A stretch of DNA of 5,702 nucleotides, from contig JADHLR010000106.1 of assembly GCA_016780525.1 (NCBI GenBank), forward strand, positions 1-5,702. The letters are read 5' to 3'. The notes below the pieces were generated by a model. The model saw only the letters and a program-made list of their open reading frames with translations. It had not been told where the DNA came from and did no database searches. Source of the DNA: Candidatus Puniceispirillum sp. Its GTDB lineage: Bacteria > Pseudomonadota > Alphaproteobacteria > Puniceispirillales > Puniceispirillaceae. Numbering within the stretch: the first letter of the stretch is position 1; each line of letters begins with the position of its first letter. Positions 1-5,702 of the stretch are shown in pieces. A program made the translations under genes and the position numbers.

Positions 1-1154
1 ACGCTCAACAATGGCAGAATGACCAGGAAATGCAGGAAGTACCATGCGGTCGCAATACGCGACAACACCACATAGATACCTTCAGCCGGCTTCCCGCCAA
101 GATAACCAAGCACAACAGCATCGATCAGCAACAGCCAGAAGAAGATCCGGAACAATGGGCGGAACCTTGCTGAACGGACTGGCGAACGATCCAGCCATGG
201 CAATATAAACAGCACCGCAATCGCACCAAACATCAACAACACACCACCCAGCTTGTCAGGCACCGCCCGCAAAATCGCGTAGAATGGCAGGAAATACCAT
301 TCAGGCACAATATGCGCCGGCGTCTGTAGCGGGTTGGCCGGAATGTAGTTATCCGGGTGGCCCATCGCATTCGGGAAGAAAAATACAGCCACGGCCAGCA
401 ACAGCAAAAACACCGCGATGCCAACCATATCCTTCATTGTGTAATATGGATGAAATGAGATGGTATCTTGTGGGCCGCTCGCATCAATACCAATCGGATT
501 GTTAGATCCGAAACGGTGCAGCGCAACAATGTGCAACACAACAACACCGGCGATCACGAATGGCATCAGATAATGCAGTGAGAAAAACCGGTTCAAGGTT
601 GGGTTATCAACCGAAAATCCGCCCCACAGCAAGGTCACAATGCTATCACCAACAACCGGAATGGCCGAAAATAGATTGGTGATCACCGTGGCACCCCAAA
701 AGCTCATCTGTCCCCATGGCAGCACATAACCCATAAAGGCTGTTGCCATCATCAACAGGAAAATCACCACACCCAAAATCCACAAAAGCTCGCGCGGTGC
801 TTTATAAGAGCCGTAATAAAGGCCACGGAAAATATGGATATAAACGACGATGAAGAAGAAACTTGCCGCATTCATGTGAATATAGCGGATCATCCAGCCA
901 TGGTTCACATCACGCATAATCCGTTCAACAGCATCAAACGCATAATCAACATGGGCGGTGTAGCTCATCGCCAGCACAATGCCGGTGATGATCATAATGG
1001 CCAGCGACAAACCGGCCAAAACACCAAAATTCCACATATAGTTCAGGTTTTTTGGAACAGGATAATCATATTTCTCATGATCCAGCATTGAGAATACAGG
1101 CAACCGATGGTCAATCCACCGCACCACCGGATTTTGAAATTTTTCAGCAGACAT
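1..1154 (-). CDS. petB: Cytochrome b of the cytochrome bc1 complex (partial, C-terminus off the left edge)
   Basis: This is the membrane-embedded quinol-oxidising and quinone-reducing subunit of respiratory complex III, which carries hemes bL and bH. I translated 384 codons from ATG at 1154; the frame stays open to the left edge, so only the C-terminal end is missing. Heme ligands are visible as two histidine pairs: H93 and H107 (contexts RYIHMNAAS and YIHIFRGLYYGSY), and H194 and H208 (FSLHYLMPF and VVVLHIVALH). The 14-residue step within both pairs is the bc1 pattern, whereas b6f has one more residue in the second pair. The Qo-site motif PEWY is at 284–287, followed by FLPFYAILRAVPDKLGG. 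GYVLPWGQMSFWGATVITN at 142–160 is the conserved segment between the third and fourth helices. The gene starts 33 bp after petA ends, behind a GGAGGT ribosome binding site, so the two are co-transcribed; petC should follow to the left. Identification is near certain. Confidence 0.98.
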   Translation of the reverse strand, partial: MSAEKFQNPVVRWIDHRLPVFSMLDHEKYDYPVPKNLNYMWNFGVLAGLSLAIMIITGIVLAMSYTAHVDYAFDAVERIMRDVNHGWMIRYIHMNAASFFFIVVYIHIFRGLYYGSYKAPRELLWILGVVIFLLMMATAFMGYVLPWGQMSFWGATVITNLFSAIPVVGDSIVTLLWGGFSVDNPTLNRFFSLHYLMPFVIAGVVVLHIVALHRFGSNNPIGIDASGPQDTISFHPYYTMKDMVGIAVFLLLLAVAVFFFPNAMGHPDNYIPANPLQTPAHIVPEWYFLPFYAILRAVPDKLGGVLLMFGAIAVLFILPWLDRSPVRSARFRPLFRIFFWLLLIDAVVLGYLGGKPAEGIYVVLSRIATAWYFLHFLVILPLLS

Positions 1155-1165
1155 AGCTTTTCATT

Positions 1166-1171
1166 ACCTCC
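1166..1171 (-). promoter_or_regulatory. Ribosome binding site of petB
   Basis: GGAGGT lies 11 bases before the petB ATG at 1154, inside the 33-bp petA–petB gap. An out-of-frame ATG (1164–1162) lies between the site and the start, but it opens no cytochrome b frame, so the ATG at 1154 is the supported start. Confidence 0.75.
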
Positions 1172-1187
1172 AGAAAGGACTGATGGA

Positions 1188-1748
1188 TTAACCGATACGG
1201 ATCACCGAGTCGGACAGGAATGTATAAGGCGGGACTTCCAGATTTGTTGGGGCCGGGCCTTTGCGAATACGACCAGAGGTATCGTAATGCGATCCGTGGC
1301 ACGGGCAGAACCAGCCATCATAATCGCCCTTCACCTCGCCAGTCTTCTGACCAAGCGGCACACAACCAAGATGCGTACAGACGCCAACAAGAACAAGATA
1401 GCCGGGCTTTTCAGCGCGTAGCTCGTCACTTTCCGGATCACGCAGATCGGCAATATCAGTTGCCGAGGCGCGCGCGATTTCATCTTCGGTACGGTGCCTG
1501 ATAAAGACCGGCTTTCCCCGCCATTTCACGGTGATGGATTGGCCTTCTTCTATTTTCGAGACATCGACCTCGATATTCGCAAGCGCCAGCGTGTCGGCGG
1601 CTGGGTTCATCTGGTCGATCAGCGGCCAGGCCACAGCAGCTGCGCCAAGGCCAAACATTGCATTCGTTGCAATCACAATAAAATCACGACGACCGGCATC
1701 TTCCGGGCGTTGCGACCTTGTGGTTTTCTTTGTATCCGATTTTGCCAT
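1188..1748 (-). CDS. petA: Ubiquinol–cytochrome c reductase, Rieske iron-sulfur subunit
   Basis: This is the 2Fe-2S subunit of complex III; it takes one electron from ubiquinol at the Qo site and passes it to cytochrome c1. The protein has 186 residues, a usual bacterial length. The N-terminus has RRDF at 20–23 directly before a hydrophobic segment (about 24–45). This matches the Tat-dependent, uncleaved signal anchor known for bacterial Rieske proteins. The soluble periplasmic domain has both cluster-binding boxes: CTHLGC at 124–129 and CPCHGS at 148–153. By family knowledge C124, H126, C148 and H151 bind the cluster, and C129 and C150 form the disulfide. GPAP at 164–167 is the conserved proline loop. 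Residues 84–115 form the acidic insertion usual between the strand region and the first box in alphaproteobacterial proteins. It is the first gene of the petAB(C) operon and follows a 195-bp non-coding gap that probably holds the operon promoter. Confidence 0.98.
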   Translation of the reverse strand: MAKSDTKKTTRSQRPEDAGRRDFIVIATNAMFGLGAAAVAWPLIDQMNPAADTLALANIEVDVSKIEEGQSITVKWRGKPVFIRHRTEDEIARASATDIADLRDPESDELRAEKPGYLVLVGVCTHLGCVPLGQKTGEVKGDYDGWFCPCHGSHYDTSGRIRKGPAPTNLEVPPYTFLSDSVIRIG

Positions 1749-1943
1749 ATCTTCCTCTGTTTACGCTTTTGCCCTTGCACGGTCTCCCCCATGCGCTTGG
1801 CTTTTATTATGGTGGCAACAATCGCCTGCCGACCGGCCGACGTTGATGCCGATTTCCTAGCATGTTACGCCCGTATTTTCCTACCCCAAATCTGCATGTT
1901 TCCCCCAAAAACCGTCATTTTATCAAACGCGTGATTTATCTGG
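1749..1943 (-). promoter_or_regulatory. Non-coding gap between hemF and petA, probable petABC promoter region
   Basis: This 195-bp stretch is the only large gap between genes inside the window. It holds no plausible gene on either strand. I see no GC-rich hairpin followed by a T-run after the hemF stop, so read-through from hemF cannot be excluded. A bc1 operon normally has its own promoter, and an AT-rich patch around 1801–1810 (reading ATAATAAAAG on the minus strand) could be a -10 region, but I cannot pair it with a good -35. Next to it, the plus strand has three GCCGA words at 1828, 1836 and 1848, two of them extended to GCCGAC. Promoter assignment is inferred from position. Confidence 0.4.
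1751..1758 (-). promoter_or_regulatory. Ribosome binding site of petA
   Basis: AGAGGAAG lies just before the petA ATG (1748), with four bases between AGAGGA and the start codon. It supports this start. The next upstream ATG (1792–1790) is out of frame with petA. Confidence 0.7.
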
Positions 1944-2810
1944 CTATGGCCAGCGCACTTCCGGTGGCATACTCATCAAAATAGCCTCAATATTGCCGCC
2001 GGTTTTCAAGCCAAACAACGTCCCGCGATCATAAAGCAGGTTGAATTCAACATAGCGGCCGCGCCGCACCAGCTTTTGGTGGCGCTCAGCGTCAGTCCAG
2101 CTTTTATTCATCCGGCTTTTGACAATATCGACATAGGCATCACGAAACCCCCGCCCCACATCCTGGGTGAAGGCAAAATCAGCCGACCAGTCACCGCTGT
2201 TCAGATTGTCGTAAAAAATCCCGCCAGCGCCGCGCGGTTCGTCACGGTGCGGCAGATAAAAATACTCATCGCACCATTTTTTATATTTTGCGTAATAATC
2301 CGGGTCATGCCTGTCGCAAGCCGCTTTCAATCCGGCGTGAAAATCAGCGCCAGCTTCGGCATCAGGCAATAGCGGTGTTAAATCACCGCCACCGCCAAAC
2401 CAATTTTGCGATGTACAGATGAACCTTGTGTTCATATGGGCGGCCGGCACATGCGGGTTTTGCATGTGCGCCACCAGTGAAATGCCCGATGCCCAAAACG
2501 CGCCATCGGTTTCGGCACCGCGTATCTCGGCTTTAAAATCGTCTGAAAAAGATCCGAAAACAGTCGATATATTGACCCCGACTTTTTCAAACACCTGACC
2601 GCGCATCAGGCTCATCTCGCCGCCGCCGCCGCCATCACGATTCCAGCTTTTGCGCTCAAACCGGCCGGCTGGCTTTTGTTTGGTAGCGACCGAATCTTCA
2701 ATCGCTTCAAACGCCGCACAAATGTCATCACGCAACGCGGCAAACCAGTCGCTTGCCAGCGCCTTTTTTTCGGCCAGCTGCATTTCGATGTGATGTGCCT
2801 CGGGCGCCAT
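1944..2810 (-). CDS. hemF: Oxygen-dependent coproporphyrinogen III oxidase
   Basis: HemF carries out the aerobic two-step oxidative decarboxylation of coproporphyrinogen III to protoporphyrinogen IX in heme synthesis, in the cytoplasm. The 288-residue protein is close to the usual bacterial length (about 300). The four histidines proposed as metal or catalytic ligands in the E. coli enzyme are kept: H115 and H125 (SLVAHMQNPHVPAAHMN), H158 (ADFHAGLKAA) and H188 (YLPHRDEPRG). S111 matches the substrate-binding serine. Other signatures are GGGGEMSLMRGQVFEKVGVN (61–80), WFGGGGDLTP (137–146), KKWCDEYFYLPHR (177–189), and RGRYVEFNLLYDRGTLFGL (250–268). The protein ends in MPPEVRWP, a short tail that I recall from other alphaproteobacterial HemF proteins, so it is not obviously truncated. 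The start ATG is 18 bp after the cca stop, with AGGGGA 12 bases upstream, a rather long spacer. It probably shares a transcript with cca. Confidence 0.98.
   Translation of the reverse strand: MAPEAHHIEMQLAEKKALASDWFAALRDDICAAFEAIEDSVATKQKPAGRFERKSWNRDGGGGGEMSLMRGQVFEKVGVNISTVFGSFSDDFKAEIRGAETDGAFWASGISLVAHMQNPHVPAAHMNTRFICTSQNWFGGGGDLTPLLPDAEAGADFHAGLKAACDRHDPDYYAKYKKWCDEYFYLPHRDEPRGAGGIFYDNLNSGDWSADFAFTQDVGRGFRDAYVDIVKSRMNKSWTDAERHQKLVRRGRYVEFNLLYDRGTLFGLKTGGNIEAILMSMPPEVRWP
2619..2633 (-). repeat. Five-unit GGC trinucleotide tract inside hemF
   Basis: Five identical GGC codons in a row encode G60–G64 of HemF. A glycine-rich loop at this place is normal for the family, but use of the same codon five times makes a small microsatellite. 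The frame is intact through it. Confidence 0.85.
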
Positions 2811-2828
2811 TGCAGTCTATTTTCCCCT

Positions 2829-4031
2829 CTACATAACTGCGTCCAGAAGCGCCGCTTTGGTCAGGGTGAAATCAGACTGAACCCAAAGCGTTTCTGCGCT
2901 CTTTAACATCTGACCGAGCGCCGGCCCATTGTCAACGCCGTGCGACAATAAGTCTGCCCCGGATAGGGGGAATTCTGGCGGCTGCCAGTGCTGTAATTGC
3001 TGATATAAATCGGCACGAAATTCACCGCGCAGACGCCACGCCGCACAGGCATATATGGCGGCGGCACGGCGATGCATAAAAAATGCTGATTGCCGCCAGC
3101 GTGGCGTGGTCAATTCGGCAAACAGTTTTGGGGTGCTTGACGTCACCAGTTGCAGACAAAATTTTTGCGCGGCACGACTGAGCCGCAAGCGCTGTAGAAC
3201 GCTGGCCAGAGCGGCTTGCGGGATCATCGCCGAGAACAGCACCAACCAGCCATGCTCGGCCGTCACCAGCCGCAGTTCCTCAGGGTTTGATGGAATCGCG
3301 CCAATATCTATGCCGACGCCCAGAGCCGATTGGTCAAGACCGGTTTCATGGAACAATCCAACCGCCGCTGCACAATGTTCATTCGACAGAATTTTCAGCA
3401 ATTCCTGGACGACGCGCTCGCCGGACAGGCCTGCCGCCAGTGACGCAAAGCCACGCAGAGCCTCAACAGCTTGCTGATCATACTGCGCGCCATTGTAATC
3501 GATCGAAAACCGACAATAGCGCAACATCCGCAGGGCATCCTCCTGCACCCGGTCAGCAGCTCGGCCAACAAAGCGCAACCGCTGCGCCGCCAGATCAGCC
3601 TGCCCGCCAAGCGGATCAAACAGCCTACCCCCGGCATCAAGATACAGCGCATTAATGGTAAAATCGCGGCGCGCCGCATCCTTTGCCCAGTCATCCTGAA
3701 ACGCTACCACGGCATGCCGACCATCGGTGGCAACATCCGATCTGGTTTGGGTTAATTCGATAGATTGTGCCGCATCAACAACTGTCACAGTGCCATGCGC
3801 AAGCCCGGTGTTAATCACCTTGATATGCTGGATTTGGCGCAGCCTGTCGGCGATCAGCTGAATTGGCAGATTGACCGCCATGTCGATATCACCAACAGCC
3901 CGTCCAGCCAGCCAGTCGCGCACCGCGCCGCCAACAATGCGGGCTTCACCACCAAGCCCGGCTGCGACGGTAAAAATATGCCTGACAACATCATGCTGCG
4001 CCCAGGACGGCAATTTTTCGGATGCGCACAT
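2829..4031 (-). CDS. cca: CCA tRNA nucleotidyltransferase (class II polymerase-beta-like)
   Basis: This enzyme adds or repairs the 3'-terminal CCA of tRNA without a nucleic acid template. Numbering from the ATG gives 400 residues, normal for alphaproteobacterial members. Class II signatures appear in order: RIVGGAVRDWLAG (31–43), the metal-binding DID (48–50), TRSDVATDGRH (96–106), RRDFTINAL (121–129, the family's flexible and base-recognition region), DPLGG (139–143), and EDALRMLRYCRF (164–175), whose EDxxRxxR serves nucleotide recognition in known enzymes. The C-terminal part (about 185–400) is mostly helical and poorly conserved, with PLSGADLL near the end. I see no HD phosphohydrolase motif. 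A TTG directly upstream could extend it by one residue, but ATG at 4031 is better spaced behind GGAGG. Sequence alone does not fully separate CCA-adding from poly(A) polymerase activity, but CCA addition is the expected role. Confidence 0.95.
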   Translation of the reverse strand: MCASEKLPSWAQHDVVRHIFTVAAGLGGEARIVGGAVRDWLAGRAVGDIDMAVNLPIQLIADRLRQIQHIKVINTGLAHGTVTVVDAAQSIELTQTRSDVATDGRHAVVAFQDDWAKDAARRDFTINALYLDAGGRLFDPLGGQADLAAQRLRFVGRAADRVQEDALRMLRYCRFSIDYNGAQYDQQAVEALRGFASLAAGLSGERVVQELLKILSNEHCAAAVGLFHETGLDQSALGVGIDIGAIPSNPEELRLVTAEHGWLVLFSAMIPQAALASVLQRLRLSRAAQKFCLQLVTSSTPKLFAELTTPRWRQSAFFMHRRAAAIYACAAWRLRGEFRADLYQQLQHWQPPEFPLSGADLLSHGVDNGPALGQMLKSAETLWVQSDFTLTKAALLDAVM

Positions 4032-4035
4032 CAAT

Positions 4036-4041
4036 GCCTCC
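4036..4041 (-). promoter_or_regulatory. Ribosome binding site of cca
   Basis: GGAGGC lies four bases before ATG 4031 and only one base before the adjacent TTG (4034). The spacing favours the ATG. The same bases form the 3' arm of a short possible hairpin, described in the findings. Confidence 0.7.
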
Positions 4042-4061
4042 GTTGGCGGCAGCTTTCTATG

Positions 4062-4343
4062 TTACTGCTTTTTTGTGTCAAATCCGCCTGATTTCACTGC
4101 GCCACCCTCAATCGTTGCTGGTGCATAAACCGACCCCGGCGGTGCCGAATTTGACTCAAGCCATAAGGCGCCAAGAAAAAACACCGCCAGACCGACAGCC
4201 GCGCTGATCAGATGGATCACAGACATGCGGTCAGAGGCAACCTCGCCGCGCCGTTCAGCAAGCCGGCGTTGCCAGATTTTCAGCATGTTGAGCACCAGAA
4301 TAGCCGCGCCAAGCGCCGATAATATGATCAAAACGGTTCGCAT
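4062..4343 (-). CDS. Small two-helix membrane protein, DUF6111 family
   Basis: The protein has 93 residues and no known function. It has two predicted membrane helices, at about 3–22 and 41–62. Between them is a strongly basic loop (KIWQRRLAERRGE, 22–34), which by the positive-inside rule should be cytoplasmic, leaving both ends outside. The polar tail contains APPGSVYAPATIEGGAVKSGG (67–87), split as APPGSVYAP and ATIEGG. It resembles the PPGxxYxPAxxExG tail I recall for DUF6111, a small alphaproteobacterial family found between Nudix and cca genes. It starts 18 bp after the Nudix stop behind a good ribosome binding site and ends 30 bp before the cca start, so it is a middle cistron. Family assignment rests on the tail motif and position from memory. 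A role cannot be inferred beyond membrane location. Confidence 0.85.
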   Translation of the reverse strand: MRTVLIILSALGAAILVLNMLKIWQRRLAERRGEVASDRMSVIHLISAAVGLAVFFLGALWLESNSAPPGSVYAPATIEGGAVKSGGFDTKKQ

Positions 4344-4350
4344 GCTGTCA

Positions 4351-4356
4351 CTCCCT
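4351..4356 (-). promoter_or_regulatory. Ribosome binding site of the DUF6111 gene
   Basis: AGGGAG lies seven bases before ATG 4343, inside the 18-bp gap after the Nudix stop codon. It fixes the start of this short gene and supports it being real. Confidence 0.7.
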
Positions 4357-4361
4357 ATCCA

Positions 4362-5006
4362 TCAGGGTAAAGTTTGGCCGTGATAAAGACGTTGACGCAA
4401 ATCATTTAACACCCGCGCCGACAATCCCCAAATATAATGTTCCGGGTGCGCCACCACCCAATAGCTGTTATCGCGCCCCTCGGTCTGGCGTGGTATTTTG
4501 GTGAAATTATCCGACTGCCCGATATGCGTCAGCGGCACAGTGAAAATACTCTCTACTTCGGCTGGATCTGGATGTAAATGGCTGAAAATATCCTGCGCAA
4601 TAATACCAACGATCGGCTGCACGATAAACCCGGCGGGGCTGCGCACCGGTAACAGCCCGCCCATGACCCTGACCATTGGTGGCAGCAGATTGATTTCCTC
4701 TTCGGCTTCGCGCAGTGCCGCATCAATCAGACCCGCATCCGTGGGATCGAGCTTACCACCGGGAAAGCTGATTTGCCCGGCGTGATGCGATAGATGCGCC
4801 GCCCGCTTGGTAAGCAGAATCTGCCAGCCAGACAGCTGCCAGATCAATGGCACCAAAATCGCTGCCAGCCTGTCACCATCGCGGCCATGCGCCATCGGCG
4901 GCCGGTTACGCCCCGCCGGCACCACATCAAGACAGGCCGCCAACTGCCGGGGCAGTGCATCGAAATGCTCATCATCAACGGCGTAAACGGTCACAGCCTG
5001 CCTCAC
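4362..5006 (-). CDS. Nudix hydrolase, CoA pyrophosphatase type (NudL-like)
   Basis: By family, this enzyme cleaves coenzyme A or its derivatives to 3',5'-ADP and (acyl-)phosphopantetheine. The 214-residue product has the long CoA-pyrophosphatase signature before the Nudix box: LLTKRAAHLSHHAGQISFPG (64–83). The Nudix box GGKLDPTDAGLIDAALREAE (84–103), ending EEINL (104–108), has the one-residue-longer spacing seen in NudL rather than in MutT. The metal-binding REAEEE (99–104) is intact. The C-terminal YIWGLSARVLNDL (191–203) matches the usual WGxTAxxL segment of the family. One family-signature arginine is replaced by S73. The start is GTG at 5006, sharing GTGA with the stop of the upstream gene. 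GTG at 4994 (residue 5), six bases behind GAGG, is an equally good alternative. It sits in the middle of a probable five-gene transcript ending in hemF. Confidence 0.94.
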   Translation of the reverse strand: MRQAVTVYAVDDEHFDALPRQLAACLDVVPAGRNRPPMAHGRDGDRLAAILVPLIWQLSGWQILLTKRAAHLSHHAGQISFPGGKLDPTDAGLIDAALREAEEEINLLPPMVRVMGGLLPVRSPAGFIVQPIVGIIAQDIFSHLHPDPAEVESIFTVPLTHIGQSDNFTKIPRQTEGRDNSYWVVAHPEHYIWGLSARVLNDLRQRLYHGQTLP

Positions 5007-5009
5007 TCC
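5001..5009 (-). promoter_or_regulatory. GTGA stop/start overlap and ribosome binding site of the Nudix gene
   Basis: Read on the minus strand, GGAGTGAGG contains the TGA stop of the DUF1285 gene (5005–5003) and a GTG start of the Nudix gene (5006–5004). This suggests translational coupling. The same purine run is well placed, six bases away, to serve a second GTG at 4994–4992. The true start is therefore one of two codons four residues apart. Confidence 0.6.
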
Positions 5010-5527
5010 AGCGCAAAAAACTGATTATGGCTCCACACGCCCATGCGGCCATCCTGACCGGCGACAGCATGTGACGCCAACTCATAATAAACAGGCCGGC
5101 TGAGTTTGGCGAGCAAGCCATCACGCACTTCGATATAAGGGCGCGTGCCATCACCATCCGGACTGGCCAGCATCTGGATCGGATGCGCCGCATCGAGCGG
5201 CACCTCATCATCAACATTCGTTACAAAGCCGAATGCCGGATCGGCTTTTGTCGATGCCGTGCCCGCATTTTCCACGATAAGTCTGGTGGCGATAAATGGT
5301 GCATCAGCAACCTCTATGCGCCCCTTTTCCACCGGGGTTTCCAGCCAGAACACGCCAGCCGGGTCGCGTTTCAATACGCTCGCAAACAGTTTGACAAGGG
5401 CTTTGCGGCGGATTTCTCCACCATCATGAAACCATCGGCCATCTGCGGCAATCTGAATATTGAACTGCTGTTCGTCTGCACGTCTGATCTGGTCGAAGGC
5501 ACTATCCTGTTGGGGCTTTTCAATCAT
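5003..5527 (-). CDS. DUF1285 family protein
   Basis: This is a conserved soluble protein of unknown function, 174 residues from ATG 5527. Segments that fit the DUF1285 family are DGRWFHDGGEIRRKALVKLF (29–48), the FWLETPVEKGRIEVADAPFI stretch (60–79) whose 'TPxEKxxIxVxDAPF' core is the family hallmark, and the C-terminal RPVYYELA (144–151) with GVWSHNQFFALE (163–174). No signal peptide or membrane helix is visible, so it should be cytoplasmic. The frame is open upstream to a TTG at 5542, giving five more residues (LSCC before MIEK), but neither start has a strong ribosome binding site; the ATG is preferred because it fits the usual family start. It is the first gene of the probable transcript and its stop overlaps the Nudix start. 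Family confidence is good. No activity can be assigned. Confidence 0.9.
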   Translation of the reverse strand: MIEKPQQDSAFDQIRRADEQQFNIQIAADGRWFHDGGEIRRKALVKLFASVLKRDPAGVFWLETPVEKGRIEVADAPFIATRLIVENAGTASTKADPAFGFVTNVDDEVPLDAAHPIQMLASPDGDGTRPYIEVRDGLLAKLSRPVYYELASHAVAGQDGRMGVWSHNQFFALE

Positions 5528-5702
5528 ACAGCATGATAACAAGACTCTACCAAATTTTCACGGCATTATTTTCTATGAACTTTTTATAAACTTTTTTTGT
5601 GCCATGCTGTATCCCGATGCGCTTGTCGACCGATATAAACAGTCCTGCCAACTCTATTTTAAATCACGATCGATCACATCAATTTGGCTTGGTGAGAGAA
5701 TA
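5528..5702. promoter_or_regulatory. AT-rich non-coding leader upstream of the DUF1285 gene, probable promoter region
   Basis: No credible gene lies here on either strand up to the right edge. The stretch 5551–5600 is strongly AT-rich, with TATAAA at 5585–5590 and a T-run at 5592–5598; a second TATAAA is at 5634–5639. This composition suits promoters, but I could not pair a clear -35 with either box in either direction. Near the edge, ATCAC is repeated at 5663 and 5673, one helical turn apart, around the palindrome GATCGATC. GGTGAGAG at 5691–5698 on the plus strand looks like a ribosome binding site for a rightward gene starting just past the edge. The transcript of the five leftward genes should start somewhere in this stretch. 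Confidence 0.4.

Noticed and set aside
834..1091. Plus-strand 85-codon open frame
   Set aside because: It is antisense to petB, in the region coding for the first helices and two heme ligands. The real reading is clearly cytochrome b.
1494..1934. 146-codon plus-strand open frame over petA and the hemF–petA gap
   Set aside because: Most of it lies antisense to petA, whose protein has full Rieske motifs. Its own translation is cysteine- and arginine-rich with no recognisable domain and no ribosome binding site.
1911..1943. Possible rho-independent terminator after hemF
   Set aside because: There is a T-run followed by a G-run on the minus strand, but no GC-rich stem precedes it.
3055..3655. 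Two long plus-strand open frames opposite cca (3055–3477 and 3287–3655)
   Set aside because: Both are antisense to a well-conserved enzyme, and their translations are low-complexity in Arg, Pro, Ser and Ala. They are products of the codon pattern on the other strand.
3395..3694. Second minus-strand open frame inside cca
   Set aside because: It is in another frame of the same strand as the CCA-adding enzyme, and its translation has no recognisable motif.
5540..5542. TTG as the start of the DUF1285 gene
   Set aside because: The five added residues have no family support and there is no good ribosome binding site. ATG 5527 is simpler, though not proven.
5668..5682. Possible FNR/FnrL box (minus strand TTGAT followed by ATCGA)
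   Set aside because: The spacing between half-sites is three rather than four bases, and the second half-site is a poor match to ATCAA.

Overview
The window reads as a compact chromosomal segment from an alphaproteobacterium. The evidence is the bc1-type cytochrome b and the Rieske protein with an RRDF N-terminus, an oxygen-dependent HemF, and the gene order DUF1285 – CoA pyrophosphatase – DUF6111 – CCA-adding enzyme, which I recall as typical of Rhodospirillales-like and related alphaproteobacteria. The moderate GC content and tight packing would fit a marine lineage such as the SAR116 cluster, but that placement is a guess. All seven recognisable genes lie on the minus strand, so the window reads biologically from right to left.

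Right edge to about 2829: an AT-rich, gene-free stretch (5528–5702) precedes a gene for a DUF1285 protein. It overlaps, in a GTGA junction, a Nudix CoA pyrophosphatase gene. An 18-bp gap leads to a small two-helix membrane protein (DUF6111), and a 27- to 30-bp gap then leads to the CCA-adding enzyme that matures tRNA 3' ends. The spacing and lack of terminators suggest one transcript. hemF (aerobic coproporphyrinogen III oxidase) follows cca after only 18 bp, so it is probably the fifth cistron.

The only sizeable internal gap (1749–1943, 195 bp) separates hemF from the bc1 operon. It shows no convincing hairpin terminator and probably carries the promoter of petA (Rieske iron-sulfur protein) and petB (cytochrome b). 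petB runs off the left edge, with 384 codons inside the window. Cytochrome c1 (petC) would be expected just beyond.

Functionally, hemF supplies the heme pathway and petAB encode a heme-dependent respiratory complex, so their adjacency makes sense. The cca/Nudix/DUF cluster is housekeeping. I found no RNA gene, mobile element, CRISPR array or convincing new system. The least explained items are the two DUF proteins and the two non-coding stretches.
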